The notes: generated by a model from the letters alone, not told the origin. A stretch of 64,000 nt of DNA from DATARH01 sp963734125 (GCA_963734125.1 CAVTGB010000018.1:68011-132010), one strand, 5' to 3'. Positions 25,658 to 35,448 are shown, counted from the stretch's first letter. Numbers and translations are program-made.

Positions 25658-26794
25658 TTATTCGACGACGATCCGCGGGGCGGTCCGGCGCGCCGGGGTT
25701 TCGCCCGAGACCTTTTCCCATACCTGGGCGGCGATGGCGCGGAAGGTGCGGGCGTAGGGCGAATCGGGTTGCGAGACGGTGATCGGGTGGCCGTCGTCGG
25801 AGGTTTCGCGGATCGCGATGTCGAGCGGCACCTCGCCCAGAAAATCGGTGCCGAGGCGCTCGGCCTCGCGCCGGGCGCCGCCATGGCTGAAGATGTCGCT
25901 GCGCTCACCGCAATGCGGGCAGAGGAAATAGCTCATGTTCTCGATGATGCCGAGCACCGGCACATCGACCTTCTGGAACATGGCGAGGCCCTTGCGCGCG
26001 TCGATGAGGGCGATGTCCTGGGGGGTCGAGACGATGACGGCGCCGGCGAGCGCTACCTGCTGGGCCATCGTCAATTGTGCGTCGCCCGTCCCCGGCGGCA
26101 TGTCGACGATCATGATGTCGAGTTCGCCCCAGGAGACGTCGCGCAGCATCTGTTGAAGCGCGCTCATCACCATCGGGCCCCGCCAGATCATCGGCGTGTC
26201 CTCCGGTACAAGGAAACCGATCGACATGCATTTGACGCCGAAATTCTCCATCGGGCGCAGGATCTTGCCGTCGGGCGAGGCCGACGGCCGCCCGGAAATC
26301 CCCAGCATGCGCGGCATCGAGGGGCCGTAGATATCGGCGTCGAGGACACCCACCGAAAGTCCGTTCGCCTTCATCGCCAGGGCGAGGTTGGCCGCGACCG
26401 TCGATTTGCCGACGCCGCCCTTGCCGGAGGCGACCGCGACGATCGCCCGCACGCCCGGCGCGAGCGCGGCTTTGCCTGACGCGGCCGGTTGCGCCGGGGC
26501 GTGATGTCGTGGGTGGGCCGGGGCGGGGGCGCGGCCGCCGGGCCGGCGCGTTTCGGCGGTCAGGACGGCGGTGACCGAGAGCACCCCCGGCAGCGCTTCG
26601 ACGGCCTGTTCGGCGGCCTTTCGCAACGGTTCGAGGCGCGGGCCGCGCTCGGGGTCGACCTCGATCGCAAAGCCGACATTGCCGTCGCGCACGACCACGC
26701 CCGATACCATCCCGAGCGCGACAATGCCCGCGCCCTTGTCGGGATCGCGCACCGCGCTCAGCGCGTCGAGAACCTCTTTCTCGGTAACGGCCAT
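25658..26794 (-). CDS. mrp: Mrp/ApbC-family iron-sulfur cluster carrier ATPase
   Basis: 378 residues. An N-terminal MIP18/DUF59-like domain (TEKEVLDALSAVRDPDKG) is followed by a Pro/His-rich linker and the P-loop domain with the deviant Walker A GKGGVGKST (about residue 126). The CPHCG pair near the C-terminal third binds the transferred 4Fe-4S cluster. It delivers iron-sulfur clusters to apoproteins in the cytoplasm. Divergent from hflK. Confidence 0.92.
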   Translation of the reverse strand: MAVTEKEVLDALSAVRDPDKGAGIVALGMVSGVVVRDGNVGFAIEVDPERGPRLEPLRKAAEQAVEALPGVLSVTAVLTAETRRPGGRAPAPAHPRHHAPAQPAASGKAALAPGVRAIVAVASGKGGVGKSTVAANLALAMKANGLSVGVLDADIYGPSMPRMLGISGRPSASPDGKILRPMENFGVKCMSIGFLVPEDTPMIWRGPMVMSALQQMLRDVSWGELDIMIVDMPPGTGDAQLTMAQQVALAGAVIVSTPQDIALIDARKGLAMFQKVDVPVLGIIENMSYFLCPHCGERSDIFSHGGARREAERLGTDFLGEVPLDIAIRETSDDGHPITVSQPDSPYARTFRAIAAQVWEKVSGETPARRTAPRIVVE

Positions 26795-26979
26795 TCGCTG
26801 ATCCTACGCAACGGGGCAGAGGTTGACGGCATTTAGGCGCGACCCCGGCACTTGACAACACCCGCCCGGCGCGCCCTCAATCGCGCCGCTCTCCGGCGCC
26901 GGGGTTCGCGCGGCGGCATCGCACGCGGCAGCAGGGCCCGCCAATGCCACTGGCGCCGCCGCGGAAAGGGTCTGTCTCG

Positions 26980-28199
26980 ATGATCTGGCACAGTGAGCCC
27001 GGTGGTCCGTGGGGCACCGGGCCGCGCGGCGGCGGTCCCTGGGGTGGCGGGCGCGGCAACGGGCCGGGCGGCCCGCGCGGGCCGATGCCGCCCAATCTCG
27101 AAGAACATCCTGCGCCGCGGCCAGGACAGCTTCCGGCGCCTGTTGCCTGGCGGCTTCGGGTTCGGCACCGGCGCCGGCATCGGCGTCGTCGTCATCGGTA
27201 TCGTCGTACTGTGGCTGGCGAGCGGGTTCTACCGGATCCTGCCCGACGAGGTCGGCGTCGTGCTGCGCTTCGGCGCCTATAACCGCACCACCCAGCCGGG
27301 CCTCAACTATCACCTGCCGGCGCCGATCGAGAGCGTGCTTGAAGCCGAGCGTCACGCGCATCAACCGCACCGAGATCGGCTTCCGCTCGGCCGGAGAGGA
27401 GACGCGCGCCGGCACCAGCCGCGATCTGCCGCAGGAAGCGCTGATGCTGACCGGCGATGAGAACATCGTCGACATCAACTTCACGGTGTTCTGGCTGATC
27501 AAGGACGCGCAAGCCTACCTGTTCAATATCCGCAACCCCGAGGGCACCGTGAAATCGGCGGCCGAGAGCGCGATGCGCGAGATCGTCGGCGAGACCCCGA
27601 TCGCCCAGGCGCTGGCCGAAGGGCGCGGCAAGATCGAAACGGATACCGAGCATCTGTTGCAGGGAATCCTCGATTCCTATGGCGCCGGGATCCAGGTCAC
27701 CCAGGTCCAGTTGGCCAAGGTCGATCCGCCGGCCCCGGTGATCGAATCCTTCCGCGACGTACAGCGCGCGCTAGCCGACAAGGAAAAGCTGCGCAACGAG
27801 GCGGAATCCTATCGCAACGATATCGTGCCGCGGGCGCGCGGCGATGCGGCGCGCATCCAGCAGGAGGCAGAAGCCTATCTCGCCGAGATCGTGGCGCGCT
27901 CAACTGGCGACGCCAACCGCTTCAACGCGGTGTACCAAGCCTACAAGGTGGCGCAGGACGTGACGCTGCAGCGGCTCTATATCGAGACGATGGAAGAGGT
28001 CCTCAAAAACAGCAACAAGATCATCATTGACAAGGCGGCCGAGGGACACAGCGGTGTGCTGCCCTATTTGCCGCTACCCAATCTGCTTAACGCCGCACCA
28101 CCTGTCCCGGCGCCGGCTGCCGGCACTGCGACCGGCGCGACCCCGGTGCCTCCGCCTGCCACCGGCGGCGGGCCGTCCGTGACGGGGCGGCGGCCATGA
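26980..28199 (+). CDS. hflK: HflK, FtsH-regulating SPFH protein, frame broken twice
   Basis: Starts MIWHSEPGGPWGTG in one frame, continues from about 27100 in the next (LRRGQDSFRRLLPG, membrane segment VVVIGIVVLWLASGFY, DEVGVVLRFGAY), and again from about 27345 (RINRTEIGFRS to the end). Each step adds one base. The SPFH domain and the coiled region QRALADKEKLRNEAESYRNDI are intact. HflK with HflC forms a membrane complex around FtsH. The gene order hflK-hflC-DUF2065-degP is conserved, so a sequencing error is more likely than gene loss. Confidence 0.88.
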
Positions 28200-29149
28200 G
28201 CCATCGGCTTCTCGCCGTCGTCGGCGTCCTCCTCGTCGTCGTCGGGATCCTGGCGATGAGCTCGTTCTTCATCGTCGATCAAACCGAGCAAGCGCTGGTG
28301 TTGCAGCTGGGCGAAGTGCGCCGCGTGATCCGCACCCCCGGGCTGCAGATTAAGCTGCCGTTCGTCCAGAACGTGATCGACTACGACAAGCGGGTGCTCG
28401 ATTTCGAGCCGCCGCACGAAGAGGTCATCGTCGCCGACCAAAAGCGGCTGGTCGCCGACACCTACACCCGCTACCGCATCGCCAACCCGCTGCTGTTCTA
28501 CCAGACGGTCGGTACCGAGGAAGGGGTCCGCGGCCGATTGAGCGCGCTGGTCAGCGGCAGCCTGCGCCGGGTCCTCGGGAGTGTCACCCTCAACGATATC
28601 CTGTCGGAAAAGCGCGCCGCGATCATGCGCCAGATCCGTGATGAAGTCGCCGACGAAGCCAAGGGGTTCGGCATCGAGGTCGTCGATGTGCGGCTGCGCC
28701 GCGCGGATCTGCCCGAGGAGAACAGTCAGGCGATCTACGCCCGCATGCAATCGGAACGCCAGCAGCAGGCGGCGAAATATCGCGGCGAGGGCGCCGAGGC
28801 GGCGCAGACCGTGCGCGCCACCGCCGAGCGCGAGCGCACCGTGATCCTGGCCAACGCGCAGCGCAAGGCGCAGGAGATACGCGGCGACGGGGACGCCCAG
28901 GCGATCAAGATCTACGCCCAAGCGTTTGGCCAGGATAAGGAGTTTTTCGCCTTCTATCGCTCGCTGCAGGCCTATCGCGACGCCCTCAACGGCCGCGATA
29001 CCTCGTTCGTGCTAACGCCGGAGGGCCCTTTCTTCCGCTTTTTGAACGGTTGGCAGGGGCGTGTCGGGACCCCGCCGGCGGCCGGCACGCCCGCCGCTCC
29101 GGCCCCGGCGCCGGCAGCTCCGCCGGCTGGCGGAGCGCGGCAGCCCTGA
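28196..29149 (+). CDS. hflC: HflC, FtsH-regulating SPFH protein
   Basis: 317 residues; the ATG overlaps the hflK stop (ATGA). One N-terminal membrane segment (LLAVVGVLLVVVGILAMSSF), then an SPFH domain (SSFFIVDQTEQALVLQLGEV, LSEKRAAIMRQIRDEV). The C-terminal tail is Pro/Ala-rich. Partner of HflK. Confidence 0.92.
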   Translation: MSHRLLAVVGVLLVVVGILAMSSFFIVDQTEQALVLQLGEVRRVIRTPGLQIKLPFVQNVIDYDKRVLDFEPPHEEVIVADQKRLVADTYTRYRIANPLLFYQTVGTEEGVRGRLSALVSGSLRRVLGSVTLNDILSEKRAAIMRQIRDEVADEAKGFGIEVVDVRLRRADLPEENSQAIYARMQSERQQQAAKYRGEGAEAAQTVRATAERERTVILANAQRKAQEIRGDGDAQAIKIYAQAFGQDKEFFAFYRSLQAYRDALNGRDTSFVLTPEGPFFRFLNGWQGRVGTPPAAGTPAAPAPAPAAPPAGGARQP

Positions 29150-29192
29150 CCGGCGGCCCAGCGATGCCGTACGGCGCCCTCCTCAGCGGGTA

Positions 29193-29378
29193 ATGCGCGA
29201 CCTTGGCACGGGGCTGGCTCTCGTTCTGGTTATCGAGGGCGTCCTTTACGCGCTCTTCCCGGACGGCATGAAACACCTCGCGCAGCGGGCCACAGTGGTG
29301 CCGCCGCAGTTGCTGCGCGCATCCGGGTTGCTCGCCGCCGCGGTCGGCGTGGTCATCGTCTGGCTGTTGCGGCGGTGA
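29193..29378 (+). CDS. DUF2065 (YjeT-like) small membrane protein
   Basis: 61 residues with two hydrophobic segments (GLALVLVIEGVLYALFP and LLAAAVGVVIVWLL). It lies between hflC and degP, its usual position in proteobacteria. Function is unknown; a link to the HflKC/FtsH complex is inferred from context. Confidence 0.78.
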   Translation: MRDLGTGLALVLVIEGVLYALFPDGMKHLAQRATVVPPQLLRASGLLAAAVGVVIVWLLRR

Positions 29379-29555
29379 ACGGGCAGGGCTGCGAAGGGAT
29401 CTGGCTTGCCGGACCTATCTCCCGTAATCTCGTATCGCGGGCGCCTCGGCGGCGATGCTGACGGCCGGCGCGGATAGTCTGGTCATCAATGCCGGCAATT
29501 GCCCAGGGCCCCTCTGATCCGGGCGATGTCAGGCTTGTGCTGCGAGGAGTTGAAT

Positions 29556-29618
29556 AAAGTGTCGGGGCTTACATCTAAAGTGTCGGGGCTTACATCTAAA
29601 GTGTCGGGGCTTACATCG
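29556..29618 (+). repeat. Three tandem 21-base repeats at the start of degP
   Basis: The unit aaagtgtcggggcttacatct occurs three times in a row, the last copy differing only at its final base. Each unit encodes KVSGLTS and carries an in-frame GTG that could start translation (29559, 29580, 29601). Copy-number change would keep the frame. Confidence 0.88.
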
Positions 29619-31100
29619 CAATTTCGGCGCTCGGCCATTGCGGCGGCGGCCGTCTTGGTGCTCGCCGTCCCCATCGGATTTTCCTCGGCGGCACGCCCCG
29701 CGCCGGATGGATTTGCCGACCTCGCCGAGAAGCTGCTGCCGGAGGTCGTCAATATTTCGACAACGCAGACCCTGAAACCGGAGCACCAGAAGGAGCCCGC
29801 CACATCGGGCCGGCCGCAATTCCCGCCGGGCTCGCCGTTCGAAGAGTTTTTCAAGGATTTCTTCGACCATAACGGCAAGCACAGCGATAATCCCGAGCCG
29901 CAGCCCCGCAAGGCGACCTCGCTCGGCTCGGGATTCATCATCGATCCCTCGGGTTACATCGTCACCAACAATCACGTCATCGCCGATGCCGACGAAATCA
30001 CCGTCATCCTCCACGACGACACCAATCTGAAGGCCGAGCTCGTCGGCCGCGATACCAAGACCGACGTCGCCGTCCTCAAGGTCAAGGCCGACAAGCCGCT
30101 CCCCGCCGCCGCCTGGGGCGACAGCGACAAGGCGCGAGTCGGCGATTGGGTGCTGGCGATCGGCAACCCCTTCGGTCTCGGCGGCAGTGTCACCGCCGGC
30201 ATTTTGTCGGCCCGGCAACGCGACATCAATTCCGGACCCTACGACGATTTCCTGCAAACCGACGCCTCTATCAACCGGGGCAATTCCGGTGGGCCGATGT
30301 TCGACATGAATGGCGGCGTGATCGGGATCAACACCGCGATCTATTCGCCGACCGGCGTCTCGATCGGCATCGGTTTTGCCATCCCGTCCAGCCTGGCAAA
30401 GACCGTCGTAGCCGAACTGATCCATGAACCGGATCACGCCGTGCACCGCGGCTGGCTCGGCGTGCGCATCCAGGCAGTGACCGCCGAAATTGCCGAGAGC
30501 CTCGGGCTCGACAAGCCATCGGGCGCGCTCGTCGCCAGCGTCAGCGACAAGGGTCCGGCGCAGCTCGGCGGGATTGAACCGGGCGACGTGATCCTCAGCT
30601 TCGACGGCAAGAAGGTGGCCGACATGCGCCATTTGCCGCGGCTGGTCGCCAAGTCGACGGTCGGTAAGACCGTGCCGGTGACGGTGTGGCGCAAGCGCAA
30701 GGAGACGACGCTGCAGGTCAAGGTTGCCAAGCTCGACGAGACCGAGCAGGTGGCCGCGAAGGAGCCGGCCAAGGAGCAACCGCCGACGGCGGACAAAAGC
30801 ACAGTGACGACGCTTGGCCTGACCCTGTCCAACATCACGCCGGAGCTGAAGGACAAGTTCTCGCTGACCGACGAGAAGGGGGTCGTCGTCGTCGATGTCA
30901 CAAAGGACAGCGCGGCAGCCGAGAAGGGTCTCAAACCCGGCGACGTCATCATGGAAGCGGCGCAGGAGGAGATCAAAAGCACCAGTCAGGTTACCGGCAA
31001 GATCGACGAGGCAAAGCGGTCCGGCCGCAAATCGATCCTGCTGTTGATCGAGCGCCAGGGCGATCTGCGCTTTATCGCGCTGCGCCTCGACCAGAGCTGA
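29559..31100 (+). CDS. degP: Do/DegP-family periplasmic serine protease
   Basis: 513 residues from GTG 29559, chosen because GAGGAG lies nine bases upstream; an ATG at 29526 is the alternative. After the heptapeptide repeats comes a signal sequence (FRRSAIAAAAVLVLAVPIGF). The catalytic triad is visible as TNNHVIADA (His), KTDVAVLKV (Asp) and GNSGGPMF (Ser), followed by two PDZ domains. It degrades or refolds damaged envelope proteins. Downstream of hflKC, its common place. Convergent with serB. Confidence 0.92.
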   Translation: MSGLTSKVSGLTSKVSGLTSQFRRSAIAAAAVLVLAVPIGFSSAARPAPDGFADLAEKLLPEVVNISTTQTLKPEHQKEPATSGRPQFPPGSPFEEFFKDFFDHNGKHSDNPEPQPRKATSLGSGFIIDPSGYIVTNNHVIADADEITVILHDDTNLKAELVGRDTKTDVAVLKVKADKPLPAAAWGDSDKARVGDWVLAIGNPFGLGGSVTAGILSARQRDINSGPYDDFLQTDASINRGNSGGPMFDMNGGVIGINTAIYSPTGVSIGIGFAIPSSLAKTVVAELIHEPDHAVHRGWLGVRIQAVTAEIAESLGLDKPSGALVASVSDKGPAQLGGIEPGDVILSFDGKKVADMRHLPRLVAKSTVGKTVPVTVWRKRKETTLQVKVAKLDETEQVAAKEPAKEQPPTADKSTVTTLGLTLSNITPELKDKFSLTDEKGVVVVDVTKDSAAAEKGLKPGDVIMEAAQEEIKSTSQVTGKIDEAKRSGRKSILLLIERQGDLRFIALRLDQS

Positions 31101-31117
31101 GGTTAGAGAGCCGCAAC

Positions 31118-32005
31118 TCACACGCCAACAATCTCTTCCCGGCGGAAGCCCTGGGCATAGAGGAGGGCGGTCAGGTCGGCGTGGTCGACGCGCCAGCGCG
31201 CCGTGGCTGCGACGGTGGGCTTGGCGTGGAAGGCGATCCCGAGCCCGGCTGCCGCGAGCATCGCCAAGTCGTTGGCGCCGTCGCCGACGGCGAGGGTCGC
31301 CGAGCGCGGAACCGCAAATTCCGCGGCCAATGCGAGGAGCGTATCGCGCTTGGTCGCGCCGGTGACGAGAGGGGCCATGACGGTTCCGGCGATGCGGCCG
31401 TCGGCGATCTCGAGCCGGTTGGCGACGACCCGCTCAAAACCCAGATCGCCCGCAACCCGCTCGGCGAAGACGGTAAAGCCCCCCGAGACCAGCGCGGTTC
31501 GCACCCCGTCAGCCCGCGCGGTGGCGACGAGCGCGCGGGCTCCCGGCGTCAGCCGGATGCGCGAGGCGGCTTCGTCAAGCAGGGCTTCGGGCAAGCCTTT
31601 CAAGAGCAGGACGCGCTCGGCGAGCGCGGCGGCAAAGTCGAGTTCGCCGTTCATCGCCCGCCGGGTGATCTCGGCGACATGCGATCGCCGCCCGATGAAA
31701 TCGGCCAACTCGTCGAGCATCTCGTTTTCGATGATTGTTGCTTCGAGATCGGCGACGAGAATGCGCTTGCGGCGGCCCGCCGACGGCTGGACCAGGACAT
31801 CGATCGCGGCGCCGCCGATCGCCTGGCGGGCCGCCGTCTCGGCCGCTTGGCCCGCGACGCCCTCGAGGTGGAGATCGCAGGCCGTGCCCGGTGCGAGCCA
31901 GTCCGGCGCGCCGACGAGCGGCAGCAGGGCGGCCAGCTCGGCGACCAGATCGGTGAGGACACCCGCACCGCCGGGGCCGGCGATCACGGTCATGACCAGA
32001 TTCAC
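31118..32005 (-). CDS. serB: Phosphoserine phosphatase (HAD family)
   Basis: 295 residues. HAD motif II is ALVSGGF, motif III GATKRDTL and motif IV VGDGANDLAML, with the SerB cap ENEMLDELADFIG. HAD motif I reads DLEAT, with Glu where the second catalytic Asp of DxDxT normally sits. The N-terminal 80 residues resemble the ACT-like domain of SerB. It makes serine from phosphoserine. Divergent from miaA. Confidence 0.87.
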   Translation of the reverse strand: MNLVMTVIAGPGGAGVLTDLVAELAALLPLVGAPDWLAPGTACDLHLEGVAGQAAETAARQAIGGAAIDVLVQPSAGRRKRILVADLEATIIENEMLDELADFIGRRSHVAEITRRAMNGELDFAAALAERVLLLKGLPEALLDEAASRIRLTPGARALVATARADGVRTALVSGGFTVFAERVAGDLGFERVVANRLEIADGRIAGTVMAPLVTGATKRDTLLALAAEFAVPRSATLAVGDGANDLAMLAAAGLGIAFHAKPTVAATARWRVDHADLTALLYAQGFRREEIVGV

Positions 32006-32091
32006 GGCGACATCTTCCCCACGGCAACCATCATCGGATAGGCAAGCGGAGGCACCTTCGGGCCCTCCTCGGCATGAGGTAAGCTTTTTCG

Positions 32092-33036
32092 ATGGGATTA
32101 AGAAGGGACGTCATCGTGATCGCCGGGCCGACGGCGAGCGGCAAATCGGCTCTGGCGCTCGAACTGGCGGCGGCATTCGACGGCACGATCATCAACGCCG
32201 ACAGCCTGCAGACCTATCGCGATCTCCGGATCCTGTCAGCCCGCCCGGATGACGCGGCGATCGCCGCTGTGCCGCACCGTCTTTACGGCTATCTCGACGC
32301 CGCCGAGCGCGGTTCGGTCGGGCGCTGGAGGGAATTGGCGCACGCCGAGATTGCCGCCAGCCATTGCGCCGGAGCCTTGCCGATCGTTGTCGGCGGCACC
32401 GGGCTCTATCTGCGAGCGCTGCACTATGGGCTCGCCGCGATCCCGCCGATCCCCGCGGCGATCCGCGAGGAAGCCGCGGCGCTCCATCGCGCGCTCGGCG
32501 GAGCGGCATTCCGCGAGCGGCTGAAGGCGCTCGACCCGGTCGCGACGGCGAGGCTGCCGCCCGGCGATCGCCAGCGCCTGATGCGCGCCTGGGAAGTGGT
32601 CCGTGCGACCGGCCGGCCACTTGGCGAATGGCAAAGCGGCACCCTGGCCGCCTCGCCGTACCGCTTTGCCAAGGTGCTGCTGGCGCCCCCGCGCGAGGGG
32701 CTCTATGCCGCCTGTAATGCGCGTTTCCTCGGGATGATCGCACAGGGCGCGGTCGCGGAAGTGGCCACGCTGGCCAAGCGCGGGCTCGACCCGGGATTGC
32801 CGGCGATGAAGGCGGTCGGGGTCCCCGAATTGCTGCAGTATTGGCGGGGCGTGATTGCGCTTGAGGAGGCCGTCGCCCTGGCGCAGCAGGCGACCCGTCG
32901 CTACGCCAAACGCCAGATGACCTGGTTCCGTCATCAGATGATCCCGGATCTGCTCCTTTCTGCGCAACTTTCGGAAAGTTTGCTGCGCTGCTCACGCCAT
33001 TTTATTGACCAATTCCTGTTGACCGGCCGGACATAG
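32092..33036 (+). CDS. miaA: tRNA dimethylallyltransferase
   Basis: 314 residues. The P-loop GPTASGKS (about residues 12-19), the DSLQTYRDLRILSARP substrate block (usually DSxQvYrgm) and VGGTGLYLRAL are all typical, as is the C-terminal RRYAKRQMTWFRHQ. It adds an isoprenyl group to A37 of tRNAs that read U-starting codons. Confidence 0.92.
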   Translation: MGLRRDVIVIAGPTASGKSALALELAAAFDGTIINADSLQTYRDLRILSARPDDAAIAAVPHRLYGYLDAAERGSVGRWRELAHAEIAASHCAGALPIVVGGTGLYLRALHYGLAAIPPIPAAIREEAAALHRALGGAAFRERLKALDPVATARLPPGDRQRLMRAWEVVRATGRPLGEWQSGTLAASPYRFAKVLLAPPREGLYAACNARFLGMIAQGAVAEVATLAKRGLDPGLPAMKAVGVPELLQYWRGVIALEEAVALAQQATRRYAKRQMTWFRHQMIPDLLLSAQLSESLLRCSRHFIDQFLLTGRT

Positions 33037-33116
33037 CTGACTAGGGTGCCGCTCCCCGGACCGGCCGCACACCGGACCGCCGGCGGAAATTCGCGAATTC
33101 GCTTGAGGAGAAGATC

Positions 33117-34880
33117 ATGTCGGCCGAGCCGATTTGTGGAGCTGATATCGTCATCAAGGCGCTCGTCGATCAGGGCGTCGATGTCGTATTTGGCTATCCC
33201 GGCGGCGCGGTCCTGCCGATCTACGATTCGTTGTTCAAGCAGAATGCGCTGCGCCACATCCTGGTGCGCCAGGAAGGGGGCGCGGTCCATGCCGCCGAGG
33301 GCTATGCCCGCTCGACCGGGCGGGTCGGGGTCGTTCTGGTGACGAGCGGACCCGGCGCGACCAACGCGGTGACCGGGCTCACCGACGCCTTGATGGATTC
33401 TGTGCCGATCGTCTGCCTGACCGGCCAGGTGCCGACGCACCTCATCGGCAACGACGCCTTCCAGGAGGCCGACACGACCGGCATCACCCGGCCCTGCACC
33501 AAGCACAATTATCTGGTGAAGGACGTCGCCGACCTCGCCCGCACGATGCACGAGGCGTTTTACGTCGCGAAAAGCGGGCGCCCCGGACCGGTGGTCGTCG
33601 ATCTGCCCAAGGACATCCTCTTCGCGCTCGGACCCTATAGCGGGCCGGAGCAGTCTTTGCACAAGAGCTATCGCCCGCAACTGGAGGCCGACCCGGCGCG
33701 GATCGCCGAAGCGGTGGCGCTGATCCTCGAGGCCAAGCGGCCTCTGTTTTACGGCGGCGGCGGCCTCATTAATTCCGGGCTCGAGGCCTGCACGCGATTT
33801 ACCGAACTGGTGCGCGCCGTCGATGCGCCGTGCACGCTGACCTTGATGGGGCTCGGCGCCTTCCCGGCGAGCGACCCCCATTTTCTCGGCATGCTCGGCA
33901 TGCACGGCATGTACGAATTGAACATGGCGATGCACGACTGTGATCTGATGATCGCGGTCGGATCGCGCTTCGACGACCGGGTGACCGGACGCCTCAATGC
34001 CTTTTCTCCGGGCTCGAAAAAAATCCACATCGATATCGATCCCTCCTCGATCAACAAGAACGTGCCGGTCGACGTGCCGCTGATCGGCGATTGCGCGAAG
34101 GTGCTGGGCGCACTCCTCGCGGCTTGGAAGAAGGCGGCACCGCGCCCGGATGGGGCGGGCCGGAAGGCCTGGTGGCGCCAGATCGACGGCTGGCGGGCGC
34201 GCGATTGCCTTCGCTACGACCGCGCGCGCAAGGATGTGATCAAGCCGCAATACGCGCTCGAACGACTTTACGCGCTGACCCAGGGGCGCGACCCCTACAT
34301 CACGACCGAGGTCGGCCAGCATCAGATGTGGGCGGCGCAGTTCTTCAAATTCGATAAGCCCCGCCACTGGATGACCTCGGGCGGGCTCGGCACGATGGGC
34401 TACGGGTTGCCGGCCGCGGTCGGGGTGCAGGTCGCTCACCCCGACGCCCTCGTTATCGATGTCGCCGGCGAAGCCTCGATCCTGATGAACATCCAGGAGA
34501 TGTCGACGATCGCCCAATACCGCCTGCCGGTGAAGGCCTTCATCATCAACAACCAGTACATGGGCATGGTGCGGCAGTGGCAGGAACTCCTGCATGGCGG
34601 GCGCTATTCCGAGAGCTACACCGCCGCCTTGCCGGATTTCGTCAAGCTCGCCGACGCCTTCGGCGCCGTTGGGCGGCGGGTCTCCGAGCCCGCCGATCTC
34701 GACGATGCGATCCGCGAGATGATCGAGACGCCGCGCGCGGTCGTTCTCGATGTCGTCGTCGATCAGACCGAAAACTGCTTCCCGATGATCCCCTCTGGCG
34801 CGGCCCACAACGAGATGCTGCTCGGTCCCGGGGACGAGGCGAAGAGCCCGGTGTCGGGCGAGGGCATGGTGCTGGTGTGA
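33117..34880 (+). CDS. ilvB: Acetolactate synthase large subunit
   Basis: 587 residues, ATG 33117 after GAGGAG. N-terminal GYPGGAVLPIYD with the catalytic Glu in RQEGGAVHAAEGYAR. The ThDP motif lies in the C-terminal third, with a change: the usual GDGSF pattern reads DVAGEASILMNIQE here (GEAS for GDGS). It makes acetolactate and acetohydroxybutyrate for branched-chain amino acids. It heads ilvB-ilvH-ilvC. No attenuator peptide was found in the 80-base leader. Confidence 0.92.
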   Translation: MSAEPICGADIVIKALVDQGVDVVFGYPGGAVLPIYDSLFKQNALRHILVRQEGGAVHAAEGYARSTGRVGVVLVTSGPGATNAVTGLTDALMDSVPIVCLTGQVPTHLIGNDAFQEADTTGITRPCTKHNYLVKDVADLARTMHEAFYVAKSGRPGPVVVDLPKDILFALGPYSGPEQSLHKSYRPQLEADPARIAEAVALILEAKRPLFYGGGGLINSGLEACTRFTELVRAVDAPCTLTLMGLGAFPASDPHFLGMLGMHGMYELNMAMHDCDLMIAVGSRFDDRVTGRLNAFSPGSKKIHIDIDPSSINKNVPVDVPLIGDCAKVLGALLAAWKKAAPRPDGAGRKAWWRQIDGWRARDCLRYDRARKDVIKPQYALERLYALTQGRDPYITTEVGQHQMWAAQFFKFDKPRHWMTSGGLGTMGYGLPAAVGVQVAHPDALVIDVAGEASILMNIQEMSTIAQYRLPVKAFIINNQYMGMVRQWQELLHGGRYSESYTAALPDFVKLADAFGAVGRRVSEPADLDDAIREMIETPRAVVLDVVVDQTENCFPMIPSGAAHNEMLLGPGDEAKSPVSGEGMVLV

Positions 34881-34941
34881 TAGCCCCCGCCGGAGCGCGG
34901 CCGTCTCGGCTGCGTGCGGGCGAGACGCCCGCGTTCCCACT

Positions 34942-35448
34942 ATGACGAGCGACACCGAACGCCACACCATCGCGGTCCTGGTCGACAACGAGCCCGGGGT
35001 GCTGGCGCGCGTCATCGGCCTCTTCTCCGGGCGGGGGTACAACATCGAGAGCCTGACCGTCGCCGAAGTCGACCGCTCGAACAACCTGTCGCGGATCACC
35101 GTCGTCACTTCGGGGACGCCGATGATCATCGAGCAGATCAAGGCACAGCTCGCGCGCCTCGTTCCGGTGCACAAGGTCCACGATCTGACCGAGGAAGGCC
35201 CCGCGGTCGAGCGCGAGATGGCGCTGATCAAGGTCGCCGGCAAAGGCGATTCGCGCATCGAATCGCTGCGGCTGGCCGACATCTTCCGCGCCCAGGTGAT
35301 CGATTCGACGATCGAGAGCTTCGTCTTCGAGATCACCGGTTCGGCCGACAAGCTCAACGCCTTTATCGAATTGATGGTGCCGCTGGGCCTCGTTGAAGTA
35401 TCGCGCACCGGCACCGTCGCGATCGCCCGCGGCCCGGGCACCTTTTGA
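34942..35448 (+). CDS. ilvH: Acetolactate synthase regulatory small subunit
   Basis: 168 residues. N-terminal ACT domain HTIAVLVDNEPGVLARVIGLFSGRGYNIESL, which binds valine, and a C-terminal domain SRIESLRLADIFRAQVIDST...FIELMVPLGLVEVSRTG. It controls IlvB activity. It lies 61 bases after ilvB. Confidence 0.93.
   Translation: MTSDTERHTIAVLVDNEPGVLARVIGLFSGRGYNIESLTVAEVDRSNNLSRITVVTSGTPMIIEQIKAQLARLVPVHKVHDLTEEGPAVEREMALIKVAGKGDSRIESLRLADIFRAQVIDSTIESFVFEITGSADKLNAFIELMVPLGLVEVSRTGTVAIARGPGTF

Noticed and set aside
29556..29618. CRISPR or phage attachment repeat
   Set aside because: The 21-base units abut with no spacers and are in frame with degP, so they are a coding tandem repeat.
32934..35441. 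An 835-codon frame on the minus strand opposite ilvB-ilvH
   Set aside because: It is the shadow of strongly supported genes; composition is Arg/Asp/His-rich and no domain is visible.
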